A stretch of DNA of 32,563 bases, taken from the NCBI GenBank assembly GCA_945869695.1, contig CAMBPV010000030.1, positions 1 to 32,563 of the forward strand. The letters run 5' to 3'. Both the position numbers and the translations under genes were made by a program. Below the pieces are notes generated by a model. That model was given only the letters and a program-made list of their open reading frames with translations, made no database searches and had not been told where the DNA came from. Shown piece by piece: positions 1 to 8,220 of the stretch. The DNA is from Prosthecobacter debontii. GTDB taxonomy: Bacteria > Verrucomicrobiota > Verrucomicrobiia > Verrucomicrobiales > Verrucomicrobiaceae. The stretch's first letter is position 1, and every line of letters starts with the position of its first letter.

Positions 1-312
1 CAAGCAAGGAACCAGCACGGCCCACAACCGAGACAACCGCTGGACGCCGTATTTTTTCCAACTCCATCGATTTGCGAGCCAAGCCTGATGGACGCTACCC
101 CCGATCAAAAATCCACTCAAAACAAAAAACACCACGACTGCTTGATGGGCGAAGCTGGTGGCGAGATAAATGCCCGTATCAATGAGGGTGGGATTCTTGA
201 GGTCCGAATAGGGCTGCAGCAACAGGCGGCGAACATGATTGGCACACACCTCCAAAGCCGCAGCTCCGCGCACGAGATCGAGCACTGGAAATCTGGAGGT
301 GGTTTTTTCCAT
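1..312 (-). CDS. Acyltransferase family 3 (OafA/YrhL-like), 5' part only
   Basis: This gene is truncated by the left edge; 104 codons are visible from an ATG at 312. The start reads FPVLDLVRGAAAL, followed by VVVFFVLSGFLIGG and then RLSRLWAVLVP. These are the opening landmarks of integral-membrane acyltransferase-3 proteins: a first helix with the D-x-x-R-G motif, the FFVLSGFLI helix, and an R-x-x-R-L/I loop. Family members O-acylate surface polysaccharides from the inner membrane. The ATG lies 3 bases after the stop of the methyltransferase gene, so the two are almost certainly co-transcribed. This suggests a tailoring role in the adjoining O-antigen or exopolysaccharide cluster. The active-site helix bundle is mostly outside the window, so the substrate is unknown. 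Confidence 0.85.
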   Translation of the reverse strand, partial: MEKTTSRFPVLDLVRGAAALEVCANHVRRLLLQPYSDLKNPTLIDTGIYLATSFAHQAVVVFFVLSGFLIGGSVHQAWLANRWSWKKYGVQRLSRLWAVLVPCL

Positions 313-315
313 CGT

Positions 316-1011
316 TCAGGCTGCTTTTCGAAAGAGAGTGAGGATTCCGAAGGGGAATTGATTCCTCCGTTCCTCAAGGGTCAATCCCTTTTCACAGTCC
401 ATCAGCGTCACCGGCAAGAATGCGCCTCGGAGCGGGAGACGGTCAGCGCGGAGCATCCGATTCACCGTGCGCCGCGTGAGGAACCAATCCGTCAAAAGGG
501 GCTCGAAGCCATGCGGGCTGAAGAGCGATTGGAGGTCTTCCTCGGTATAACCCTCGCGCACATGACCTTCATTTGGGTAAGGTTCAGGCGGATGGGGAAC
601 CGTGATGATGGCATGTCCGCCTGGCTTCAGCACGCGGGCCAGTTCAGCTGCGGCCTGCTCATGCTCCACAAGATGCTCCAGAACCTGAGTGCACTGCACC
701 ACATCAAAACTCTCCGAGACAAATGGAACCTCCAAAAGCGAGCCCTGCCTGAGAATGGTATTCGGATAACGGCCGAGATTGTCAGTGAGTCGAGAGAAGT
801 TTCCGGGATCGTACTCAAGCGCTGTCACTCGATCGGCAAATCCGGACGCTATCGCTTTTCTCGCAAACTCGCCTGATCCTGCGCCTCCATCGAAGAGGTG
901 CTGGGATTTCCCAATGCGTCGCCAAGCCGACTCCATGCAGCGCCATTCGACACGGTAGCGGACCGTGTTTTGGGTGTAGAAATAGCGGCGCAAGAGGCTG
1001 CGGAAGTTCAT
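316..1011 (-). CDS. Class I SAM-dependent methyltransferase
   Basis: The protein has 231 residues. SAM-binding motif I is visible as DGGAGSGEF (41-49), followed by the acidic strand end ALEYDP (about 64-69). The post-II/III region VVQCTQVLEHL and the strand after LKPGGHAIITVP are also typical of the Methyltransf_11/Rossmann class I fold. It has no signal peptide or membrane segment, so it should be cytoplasmic. Its ATG overlaps the TGA of the upstream O-antigen ligase gene (ATGA at 1008-1011), and the acyltransferase starts 3 bases after its stop. By context it probably methylates a sugar or a lipid-linked oligosaccharide intermediate. The acceptor cannot be read from the sequence. Confidence 0.85.
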   Translation of the reverse strand: MNFRSLLRRYFYTQNTVRYRVEWRCMESAWRRIGKSQHLFDGGAGSGEFARKAIASGFADRVTALEYDPGNFSRLTDNLGRYPNTILRQGSLLEVPFVSESFDVVQCTQVLEHLVEHEQAAAELARVLKPGGHAIITVPHPPEPYPNEGHVREGYTEEDLQSLFSPHGFEPLLTDWFLTRRTVNRMLRADRLPLRGAFLPVTLMDCEKGLTLEERRNQFPFGILTLFRKAA

Positions 1012-2552
1012 GATGAAAGAGGCCGAGTTTGAGGAAAGGGAATGCGCCGCTGACGTCGGAGGCGCTGCAGTTGCGGCGGCCGAGTGACCTCAGGTTCTTT
1101 GGCCCGAACTTCTGATGCCGATGCCAGTATGGTGCCAGATACGGCCAGCCAGAGGAAGACATTGGCCGGGAAAATGGAAAGCACGTTTCCGCAGGTACTC
1201 GAGATGCCAAAAATGGCCATGGCCGATGCCAAAAGGGTGGCCGCGACATAACGGATGCGGCGGTCTTGAATCGAGAGAATATGACGATGGGTCCAGATCA
1301 AGAATCCGACTGTGCATGCCAACATCACGAACAACGGAACTGCCCCGAATCGAACCAGAGAATTGCTGATGAGATCATGATTGTACAGCGGGTCTTTCGG
1401 ATCCGTTCCCGCTGTGGGCCCATAGCCAAAAAAGGTGTACGCATCTGGATTCAGCAATACATTGGTGAATCCGAAAAGACGATCACTGAAGGTGTTCACG
1501 TTGATGGTCTCCTCCCGAAAAACGCCGCCAAATTTAGCCAGAAGTGTCAGCGTAAACTGCTCAATGGAGTCCAACAGGAAGCGGGCGCTGAGCACAAGCG
1601 CAACGAAGGAAGAAAGTCCCACGGCATAAAATGCGAGGGTCCCCGTCTTGGATCGAAAGCAGAAAATGCCGAGCACAAAGATGAAGCTCATCAGGAAACC
1701 GGACCTTCCTGTTGAGGCGGCGAGCCCTCCAAGGTAGCAGATGGTGAAAAGGATCATCATCGGTGGTCGGATCAGTCGTTTGCGGTCCGACCCCACTCGA
1801 ACCCAGCCCAGCGCGAAGGGGATCACCACCAGAATGCCGCAGACGATCGAAAGTGCCGTCGGCGAATTCAAAGTGGAGAAGGCGCGCACGCGATCCGTGA
1901 AGAGTTGCTTGATCTCGATGCTGAGTCCCGTCTGAAGATAGGCAATTTCAAAATCCCGAAATCCCAGGGCTTGTTGGGCAATGCCGTAAACGGCCACCGG
2001 CAGGAAAATCCAGAGGACGAGCTTGAACAGCCGCAGCAGCTCATCCGTGCTTTTGATGATCATGGGCACCACGAAGATGAGCATGCCGTAGAGTCCGCCA
2101 TTGGCGGTTCCCTGAAGGATTTTTCCGATCGAGCGATCAGGATCAAGAGCCGAAAGCACCGCATTGATCAAAACAACGCCACAAGCCACGAGAAAGAGAA
2201 ACCCTTGTTTTCGAGTCATGGGAATAGCCCCCATCAGTCCGCGCAGAAGCAAGGAGACGACGATGCATGAGAGCATGGCTGGGGCGAGACCCAACACGTA
2301 GTACAAGTCATCCATTGAGACGCGCCCCGACACCACCATGAGCCGCTTAAAGAGATCGATGTAACCACAGGCGAAGAGGAAGACCACAAAGGCGGGTTTC
2401 GGCGCCATCAGGGCCAGTCCACATCCGCCGATGATGAGATAAAAGAAAACATTGGCCAGCGTGTTACCCTCGCCCAGCATGATCGAGGCAATGGCGAACA
2501 AGCCAAAGAGACCCGCGGCCAGGATGGTGAAAACTCCAGATGAACGATTCAT
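1008..2552 (-). CDS. O-antigen ligase / polysaccharide polymerase-like membrane protein
   Basis: This is a polytopic membrane protein of about 514 residues with roughly ten or more hydrophobic segments. A large loop in the second half carries YNHDLISNSLVRFGAVPL, which resembles the periplasmic loop with the conserved His in Wzy_C/WaaL proteins. RAFSTLNSPTALSI is another typical signature of O-antigen ligase-family proteins. They join or polymerise lipid-linked glycans at the periplasmic face. I chose the ATG at 2552 because it overlaps the flippase TGA in an ATGA arrangement; an ATG at 2594 would add 14 residues of unremarkable sequence. The tail is basic and rich in Arg/Gln. WaaL and Wzy functions cannot be separated by eye. 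Confidence 0.8.
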   Translation of the reverse strand: MNRSSGVFTILAAGLFGLFAIASIMLGEGNTLANVFFYLIIGGCGLALMAPKPAFVVFLFACGYIDLFKRLMVVSGRVSMDDLYYVLGLAPAMLSCIVVSLLLRGLMGAIPMTRKQGFLFLVACGVVLINAVLSALDPDRSIGKILQGTANGGLYGMLIFVVPMIIKSTDELLRLFKLVLWIFLPVAVYGIAQQALGFRDFEIAYLQTGLSIEIKQLFTDRVRAFSTLNSPTALSIVCGILVVIPFALGWVRVGSDRKRLIRPPMMILFTICYLGGLAASTGRSGFLMSFIFVLGIFCFRSKTGTLAFYAVGLSSFVALVLSARFLLDSIEQFTLTLLAKFGGVFREETINVNTFSDRLFGFTNVLLNPDAYTFFGYGPTAGTDPKDPLYNHDLISNSLVRFGAVPLFVMLACTVGFLIWTHRHILSIQDRRIRYVAATLLASAMAIFGISSTCGNVLSIFPANVFLWLAVSGTILASASEVRAKEPEVTRPPQLQRLRRQRRIPFPQTRPLSS

Positions 2553-3907
2553 AAGGGTGGCAGAGAGTCCGATTGAGCCTTCGCCGGAAAACACTGAGTC
2601 CGCGCCCGACCGACGAGTTCAATGATCAAATGAGGCAATTGAAGAAGGCTGCGAATCTTGAGCGCGGCCACAGGTCGCACGCCGGGCAGGAGGAAAGAGG
2701 TAAACACCCAGGCGACGGTGTAAGAAACCAAGGTCGCCCACGCGGCACCTGCACCTGACCAGCGCGGAATCCACAGCCAGTTCAGCACGATGTTGGTCGC
2801 CAGTGCGAGCAGGACGCTCGGCAAATTGGCCCAGAGCTTGGACTCGGCCGCGAGATACTGAGTCCGCGCCACGCCCAAACAATACGGGATGAAGGCCCAG
2901 GCGTGTATGGCAAGAATTCCCGAGCTTCCCTTGAAACCATCGCCCCAAAGCAGCCCTACGATAGGCCCCGAGGCGATTTGCAATCCAATGGCTCCGAGAA
3001 GGGAGATCACCAGAGAAACACCAAAGTAATCCGCGAATCGCTTTTCATACTGCCTCTGATCACGACCCTGCAGACTGATCAACTGTGGCAACACGACACT
3101 GGCCAGAGCAACGGGCACAAAGTACATCACCTCCGACACTCGCACCGCTGCTCCATAGACACCCGCTTCTGCGTCTCCCCGCATGGCCTTCACCATGATC
3201 ACATCGATGCGGTAGAGCAGCACCAGCGCCATTTGCGCCACCATCTCAGGCCACGACTCCCGCAGCAAAGACAGCGCTCTTTTGCTGCTCCACCACCAAC
3301 GGGACATGTGACCACCCATGGAATGAAACAGACCCATCAGGAAGAAAGAGCTGAGCCAACACTCCAACACATAGCCGAGCGCAAAAACGATCGGCGGAGC
3401 CTGCATGACCACTCCAGCAAGGATCAAGAGCGCTCCAGCAAGGAAGGCCCAAAGTTGAGCCCAGGCGGCACGCTTCACCTGTCCGCGAGCTTCAATCCAA
3501 GAGCCCAACTCTGCAAATCCATGGGTCGGAAGCAAGAGGCCATAGCTGAGCAGAAGGAGTCGCTCGTTTTCAGGCAGCCCGATGGATGCCAAAGCCAGCA
3601 TCACCAGCATCGTCGTGCCAATGAACAGTCTCGTGTAAAAAGTAGCGCCCAATGTCCGCTCCTCATCCGCCGGATCTTTGACCAATTCCCGCACGGTAAT
3701 GCGCGCAAAACCGAGCTCCGCCACGCAGAGCAACACAGCCACCGTGGCCTGTGCCGTCAGGAGCTGACCCATGGTGCCCTCACCCAGATACCGCCCCAGC
3801 ATGGCGATGATCAGCACATTCAGCCCGAGCCGAATGAATCGGATCATCACCGACGCGGAAAAAATGCCGAACAAACGTCCGAGCACTTGAGGTTGTTCAC
3901 TCATCAT
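2549..3907 (-). CDS. Lipopolysaccharide/oligosaccharide flippase (Wzx-like, MOP superfamily)
   Basis: The protein has 452 residues and about 12-14 hydrophobic helices, matching the usual Wzx size. The N-terminal helix with GLNVLIIAMLGRYLGEGTMG and the central YRIDVIMVKAM...AGVYGAAVR block match the polysaccharide-biosynthesis branch of the MOP/MATE superfamily. Proteins of this kind move undecaprenyl-linked oligosaccharide units across the inner membrane. The start has two adjacent ATGs (3907, 3904), with GAGG about 7 bases upstream, one of the few plausible Shine-Dalgarno sequences in the cluster. Its stop overlaps the start of the ligase gene. Flippase and ligase/polymerase together imply an undecaprenyl-linked glycan assembled in the cytoplasm and finished in the periplasm. 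Confidence 0.88.
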   Translation of the reverse strand: MMSEQPQVLGRLFGIFSASVMIRFIRLGLNVLIIAMLGRYLGEGTMGQLLTAQATVAVLLCVAELGFARITVRELVKDPADEERTLGATFYTRLFIGTTMLVMLALASIGLPENERLLLLSYGLLLPTHGFAELGSWIEARGQVKRAAWAQLWAFLAGALLILAGVVMQAPPIVFALGYVLECWLSSFFLMGLFHSMGGHMSRWWWSSKRALSLLRESWPEMVAQMALVLLYRIDVIMVKAMRGDAEAGVYGAAVRVSEVMYFVPVALASVVLPQLISLQGRDQRQYEKRFADYFGVSLVISLLGAIGLQIASGPIVGLLWGDGFKGSSGILAIHAWAFIPYCLGVARTQYLAAESKLWANLPSVLLALATNIVLNWLWIPRWSGAGAAWATLVSYTVAWVFTSFLLPGVRPVAALKIRSLLQLPHLIIELVGRARTQCFPAKAQSDSLPPL

Positions 3908-3952
3908 GGGTGCGCCTCAAAGGGCGCTTATCAAGCCGACTTCACGAAGCGT

Positions 3953-4528
3953 CTAGACGGCCAAGGCTTGCTCCACGTATTCACAAAGCACGTGGCCAAC
4001 CAGCAGGTGACACTCCTGCGCATTCGCGGTCACATCTGTCGGGGCACGCAGACAATGCTGGGCGATCCCCGCGCACGCTCCGCCATGGGCAGAGGTAAAT
4101 GCGATGGTCACGCAGCCGATCTGGTTGGCTGCTTTCAGACCTGCGATCACGTTAGGACTGTTGCCCGAAGTGGAGATGCCCACCACCACATCCCCCGGCT
4201 GGGCCAAGGCCTCGATCTGCCGCGAAAAGACACTCTCGAATCCGATATCATTGCTGTGAGCCGTGAGGATGGATGTGTCTGTGGTTAAGGCCAGAGCGGC
4301 CAAAGCTTTCCGATTGATGCGATAACGCACCACGAGCTCTGCCGCGAGATGCTGGGCATCCGCAGCGCTTCCGCCATTGCCAAAAAAGATGATCTTCCTT
4401 CCGCTCTTCAAGGCAGTCAGCCACACCTCTGCCATTTGTGATAAGCCATCCGTCTCAGCAGCCAACTTCGACACCGCATCCAGATGATGGGTGACGTGCG
4501 CAGCGAAAAGTGTTGAGAAATCAGACAT
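3953..4528 (-). CDS. gmhA: Phosphoheptose isomerase (sedoheptulose-7-phosphate isomerase)
   Basis: The protein has 191 residues, the usual GmhA length. It is a SIS-domain protein with GNGGSAADAQHLAAE (50-64) and the phosphosugar-binding STSGNSPN (119-126). Glu64 corresponds to the catalytic Glu65 of the E. coli enzyme. Near the C-terminus, Gln171 and His179 keep the spacing of E. coli Gln172 and His180. The enzyme converts sedoheptulose 7-phosphate to D-glycero-D-manno-heptose 7-phosphate, the first step to ADP-heptose for the LPS inner core. It follows the heptose-phosphate kinase gene by 17 bases, so two steps of one pathway are adjacent. It is cytoplasmic. Confidence 0.93.
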   Translation of the reverse strand: MSDFSTLFAAHVTHHLDAVSKLAAETDGLSQMAEVWLTALKSGRKIIFFGNGGSAADAQHLAAELVVRYRINRKALAALALTTDTSILTAHSNDIGFESVFSRQIEALAQPGDVVVGISTSGNSPNVIAGLKAANQIGCVTIAFTSAHGGACAGIAQHCLRAPTDVTANAQECHLLVGHVLCEYVEQALAV

Positions 4529-4545
4529 GGAATGAAGCCGAAGTA

Positions 4546-5592
4546 TCAGTCTTCGTAGACTTGTAAAAGTTCATCGGGCGTCAGGCAAGCGGTGCCTAAT
4601 TTTCCAACGACGATGCCGCTCGCATGATTGGCCACGTCTGCCGCATCCACGAGACTGAGCCCCGCAGCCAACGCAAGCGTCAGAAGAGCGATGGCGGTGT
4701 CTCCGGCGCCGGAGACATCGTAGACCTCACGCGCTCGTGTCGGGATGTGGTGAGGCTCCGCGTCTTGCTGGAAGAGCATCATGCCCTGCTCTCCGAGAGT
4801 GATGAGCACGGCGGGCACCTGCCAGCGTTTGAGCAAAGTATTTCCGACACCGATGAGGTCAGCGTCATTCAGAGGTGCGGTTCCTCGGTAATGATCCTCG
4901 ACTCCCGCTGCGGCAAAGGCCTCGATCCGGTTCGGCTTCACCAGCGTCACGCCCTGCCAATGGAGAGGATTACGGGGCGAGGGGTCCACCGTGATGAGCT
5001 TCCCGGATTCGCGCGCGATGGAGACGATGGCCTCGACCAAGGCTTGGGTCACAAAGCCCTTGCCGTAATCTTCGATGATGATGGCATCCACGTCGATCAG
5101 AAGATCCGCAACACGCTTTTTCACCTCGACGAGTTCAGCGTCGGTCAGCTTTTCGAGGCGCTCGCGGTCGACACGCACCACTTGTTGCTGACGGGCGATA
5201 ATCCGCGTTTTCGAGATCGTGGGAAGCTCGGCATTTTCGATCAAAGGACCGATGCCCACGCCCTCGGACGTCAAAAGTTCCTTTAGTCGTGCCGCCTCGG
5301 AGTCGCACCCGACTCGGCCCATGAGGGCGGCACGATTCGTGAAAGGTGCCAGATTCCGCGCCACATTGGCTGCGCCTCCGGGGAACGAGGTCTCTCGGAC
5401 CACCTCCACCACGGGCACGGGCGCTTCTGGTGAAATGCGCCGCACGCTTCCCCAAATAAAATGATCCAGCATCACGTCACCGACCACCAGAAGCCGGCTC
5501 CGGGAAAAACGATCCAAATGTTCGCGGGTGAGTTTCACGTCGAAAGGCGGTTTAGCAGCTGGCCTGACGTCGGGCTTGGACGGCCGCGGCAA
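4546..5592 (-). CDS. rfaE1: D-glycero-beta-D-manno-heptose-7-phosphate kinase (PfkB family, HldE kinase domain only)
   Basis: The protein has 348 residues. The N-terminal region VVGDVMLDHFIWG...RISPEAPVPVV and PGGAANVARN is specific to the HldE/RfaE kinase domain. The PfkB signature DVSGAGDT lies at 292-299 with the catalytic base Asp298. The bifunctional E. coli HldE is about 477 residues; this protein stops after the kinase domain, so the nucleotidyltransferase step must be encoded elsewhere. It makes heptose 1,7-bisphosphate in the ADP-heptose pathway. The ATG at 5592 overlaps the end of the DAHP synthase gene by 41 bases. A GTG at 5538, 13 bases after that stop, would give a protein beginning close to the conserved domain and is a real alternative. 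Confidence 0.9.
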   Translation of the reverse strand: MPRPSKPDVRPAAKPPFDVKLTREHLDRFSRSRLLVVGDVMLDHFIWGSVRRISPEAPVPVVEVVRETSFPGGAANVARNLAPFTNRAALMGRVGCDSEAARLKELLTSEGVGIGPLIENAELPTISKTRIIARQQQVVRVDRERLEKLTDAELVEVKKRVADLLIDVDAIIIEDYGKGFVTQALVEAIVSIARESGKLITVDPSPRNPLHWQGVTLVKPNRIEAFAAAGVEDHYRGTAPLNDADLIGVGNTLLKRWQVPAVLITLGEQGMMLFQQDAEPHHIPTRAREVYDVSGAGDTAIALLTLALAAGLSLVDAADVANHASGIVVGKLGTACLTPDELLQVYED

Positions 5593-6622
5593 GCTGGCTC
5601 AGCACAGCTTCGGTTGTTTCCCACGAAATGCAGGCATCCGTGATGCTCTGCCCATAATGAAGTTCAGCACCGGGTTTGGCATCCTGACGACCCTCGACCA
5701 AGTGGCTCTCGATCATCACACCCGCGATGCCGCGACAACCGCCCTTGATTTGCTCCGACACGCTATCGGACACCAGAGGTTGCTTTCGGTAGTCCTTGAG
5801 GCTGTTTCCATGACTGAAGTCAATCATCACGTAGGGCGGCAAATTGCGCGCAGCCAACTGATCGACCACGCATTGGACTGCCTCGGCATCGAAGTTAGGC
5901 CCAGTTTTTCCTCCACGCAAAATCACATGGCAGGTGCCGTTTCCGTTCGTCCGCACGATGGCCGCCACACCGTCCTTGGTCACTGAAAGAAAATGGTGGG
6001 AGTGACTGGAGGCTTCAATGGCATCCAGCGCGATTTGGATGTTTCCATCGGTTCCATTTTTGAATCCCACCGGCATGGACAGACCTGAGGCTAACTCACG
6101 ATGCACCTGACTCTCCGTCGTGCGGGCACCGATGGCACCCCACACGACCACGTCGGCGATGTACTGCGGCGTGATGGTGTCTAGAAACTCGGTTCCTGCG
6201 GGGACACCCCGGCGGGCTAGCTCGATGAGCAAGCGACGAGCCACCCGAAGTCCGTTGTTGATATCAAAACTTCCATCCAGCTTGGGATCATTAATGAGGC
6301 CCTTCCAGCCCACGGTGGTGCGAGGTTTTTCAAAATAGACCCGCATCAGGATTTCCAAATCTTTGCCGTACCTTTCCCGTGCTTCCGCCACGAGGGCACC
6401 GTATTCCAGTGCTGAGGCCTCGTCGTGTATCGAGCAGGGTCCCACGACCACGAGCAGTCGATCATCCCGTCCTTTCAGGATGGCTTCGGTGCGGCCCCGC
6501 GCCTCCTCCACAGTGGCAGCCTCAGCTTCGCCCAAAGGCCATTCATGCATGAGCACGGTCGGTTGGATCAGGGGCAGGATTTCGGCGATGCGGAGGTCGT
6601 CGGTGGGATGAAGGGCGCTCAC
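5552..6622 (-). CDS. aroG: 3-deoxy-7-phosphoheptulonate (DAHP) synthase, class I
   Basis: From a GTG at 6622 the protein has 356 residues, against 350 for E. coli AroG, and aligns along its full length. Metal ligands sit where expected: Cys63 in GPCSIHD, His271 in DFSHGN, Glu305 in MIESH and Asp329 in ITDACI. The PEP/E4P site is seen in RVYFEKPRTTVGWKG and GARTTESQVHRELASG. The enzyme condenses phosphoenolpyruvate and erythrose 4-phosphate, the first shikimate step. A longer open frame exists to 6952, but it is out-of-frame shadow of the upstream glycosyltransferase gene, so I rejected it. No ATG occurs near the conserved start; GTG is the best candidate. Lying inside a heptose/polysaccharide operon is unusual. 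Confidence 0.92.
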   Translation of the reverse strand: MSALHPTDDLRIAEILPLIQPTVLMHEWPLGEAEAATVEEARGRTEAILKGRDDRLLVVVGPCSIHDEASALEYGALVAEARERYGKDLEILMRVYFEKPRTTVGWKGLINDPKLDGSFDINNGLRVARRLLIELARRGVPAGTEFLDTITPQYIADVVVWGAIGARTTESQVHRELASGLSMPVGFKNGTDGNIQIALDAIEASSHSHHFLSVTKDGVAAIVRTNGNGTCHVILRGGKTGPNFDAEAVQCVVDQLAARNLPPYVMIDFSHGNSLKDYRKQPLVSDSVSEQIKGGCRGIAGVMIESHLVEGRQDAKPGAELHYGQSITDACISWETTEAVLSQLAAAVQARRQASC

Positions 6623-6690
6623 GAGAGGGAGAGGATAGGAATGGGCAAAAAGGGCTCCCAAGATGGGGGAGAACGGACCGGGGTCAATGA

Positions 6691-7905
6691 TCAATGGACA
6701 GACGTTCGCTGCGCGGAGCAGATCTCCGTCGCGATCTGGGAGAAGCGTTCCCACCAAAACTGGACACCCGAGTTTCTCAGCAACCACTCGCGTCCGGATC
6801 GGCCCATGGCCTCGGCCGTGGCTGGGTCTCCGTGGAGCATCCCCACCTGATCCGCCAGCTCTGCGGCATCTCCCGCTGTGTGCAAAAGTCCGCGCTCGCC
6901 GTGCGACACGCTTTCCGGCAGTCCACCCGAGCGAGCCGCCAAAACGGGACACCTCTGATCAAAGGCCTCATAAACCACCGTCGGATATGGATCCCACCAG
7001 ATGGATGGCACCACCAGAGCCCGACTTCCCGCGATCAAGGCCTCCTTCGCCTCACCGGTCACGTTTCCTACATACTCGATCGACCCCTGAGACGCGGCTG
7101 CGGCTTCGATTACCTCGTTTTGCAATTCTCCCTCTCCAGCCACGATCAGTTTAGGCGTGGCGGTTCCCATCTGCTCACGCAGGATATCCCAGCTCTTTAA
7201 AAGCACCCGCACTCCCTTCGGAACCGTGAGTCGACCCAGGAAAACAAAATGCGCCTTGGTTGAAATCACCCTCGGCTGTTCGGTCGGCATGAAGGGGTAG
7301 GCCAGCACGTGCGTCTTTTCTCTCGGCACGCCGGCTTCAACGAAACGCTCACGCACAAATTCAGAAACGGCGATCCAGCCATTCACGCGCCGATACCAGC
7401 CCAGCGCATGGGCCAAGTGGAGTAGCGCCGCCATCCAGGCGGTCCGGGCAACGGATCCCTGCCAGGCACCCGTCATGATCTCTCGGAGGAAATTTTTTTG
7501 CAGCCCTCCTCTCGCCACGCTATTTCCCGCCCAAAGCGATCCGCTCACTGAATAAGGTCGGTAGTTATGCAGGTAGAGCGCCAGCGGAGCATTCAATTGC
7601 GACGCTGTCCGCAGCACGCCAGTCGAGAGCACAGGCAAGAGATTGTGCGCCAGCCACAGGTCACTGCCGAGTTCCTGATGCGCCGCCCGCACCTGTTTCA
7701 GTGCAGAAGGATTGTGAAAGGCCAACGCGGCTTGCTTCCATCTCGGCGGCGCGCCCGGTTTTTCCCAGTCTTCACTGGAGAAAAAGCACTCCCTCACCTG
7801 CGCTCCGCTGGTCCGCATGGCCTCGGTCATTCGCAGCACCGCAGCTTCTTCCCCGCCGAAAAAGCGATATCGATTGAAGAGATGAAGAACGCGAAGTCCG
7901 GGCAC
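6691..7905 (-). CDS. Glycosyltransferase family 4 protein
   Basis: From a GTG at 7905 the protein has 404 residues. It begins with GLRVLHLFNRYRFFGGEE, the N-terminal GT-B strand followed by the acceptor-side Gly loop. The C-terminal GT1 domain has HFVFLGRLTVPKGV, then PSIWWDPYPTVVYEAF and RSGGLPE, the nucleotide-sugar binding region of GT4 enzymes. It has no membrane segment and is likely a peripheral cytoplasmic enzyme adding a sugar to a lipid-linked glycan. The frame stays open to an ATG at 8052, but those 49 extra residues do not resemble the family. It is probably the first gene of the cluster. Donor and acceptor sugars cannot be told. Confidence 0.85.
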   Translation of the reverse strand: MPGLRVLHLFNRYRFFGGEEAAVLRMTEAMRTSGAQVRECFFSSEDWEKPGAPPRWKQAALAFHNPSALKQVRAAHQELGSDLWLAHNLLPVLSTGVLRTASQLNAPLALYLHNYRPYSVSGSLWAGNSVARGGLQKNFLREIMTGAWQGSVARTAWMAALLHLAHALGWYRRVNGWIAVSEFVRERFVEAGVPREKTHVLAYPFMPTEQPRVISTKAHFVFLGRLTVPKGVRVLLKSWDILREQMGTATPKLIVAGEGELQNEVIEAAAASQGSIEYVGNVTGEAKEALIAGSRALVVPSIWWDPYPTVVYEAFDQRCPVLAARSGGLPESVSHGERGLLHTAGDAAELADQVGMLHGDPATAEAMGRSGREWLLRNSGVQFWWERFSQIATEICSAQRTSVH

Positions 7906-8220
7906 GCTGCCGCCCTCGGTCGGCTGAGTGAAGTCTCGGCTTCCGTGTCGTTCCTGGGGTAATGGCCTCGAAATGACCAGAGGGCAGATTGCTGGTTTTT
8001 GAGGGTGCACCTCGCTGAACCATCGGATTCTACATCCAGAATTGCCCAGCAAATATGCTTATTACAGAAAGTGACAGGTTTACTGGAAATCGAAAGTCTA
8101 AAATTTAGGATATCTTGATTATTTGCGATCGCCAGATTTGTCGCTGTCCCCAAATGGATAAACCAAAGTTCCTTCATCGATTCAGTTGGTTTTTCTTCAC
8201 CAAAAGCGTTTTAGTCATTC
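7906..8220. other. Divergent intergenic region between glycosyltransferase and DUF6807 genes
   Basis: These 315 bases separate two divergent transcription units. The part from about 8040 to 8200 is clearly richer in A and T than its surroundings and probably holds promoters for both sides. I could not pick out a -35/-10 pair with convincing spacing on either strand, nor a strong inverted repeat. If the glycosyltransferase starts at the ATG at 8052 instead of 7905, the spacer shrinks to 168 bases. Confidence 0.5.

Noticed and set aside
88-876. 262-codon plus-strand frame opposite the methyltransferase and acyltransferase
   Set aside because: The sequence is low in hydrophobic residues and lacks motifs, and both minus-strand genes are supported by family signatures.
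2903-4288. 461-codon open frame on the plus strand opposite the flippase and gmhA genes
   Set aside because: It is rich in His, Gln and Arg, has no domain or membrane pattern, and is fully antisense to two well-supported genes. It is a by-product of GC-rich coding sequence.
6623-6952. N-terminal extension of the DAHP synthase frame to 6952
   Set aside because: The extra 110 residues are mostly the out-of-frame reading of the glycosyltransferase gene, and known enzymes start near the GTG at 6622.
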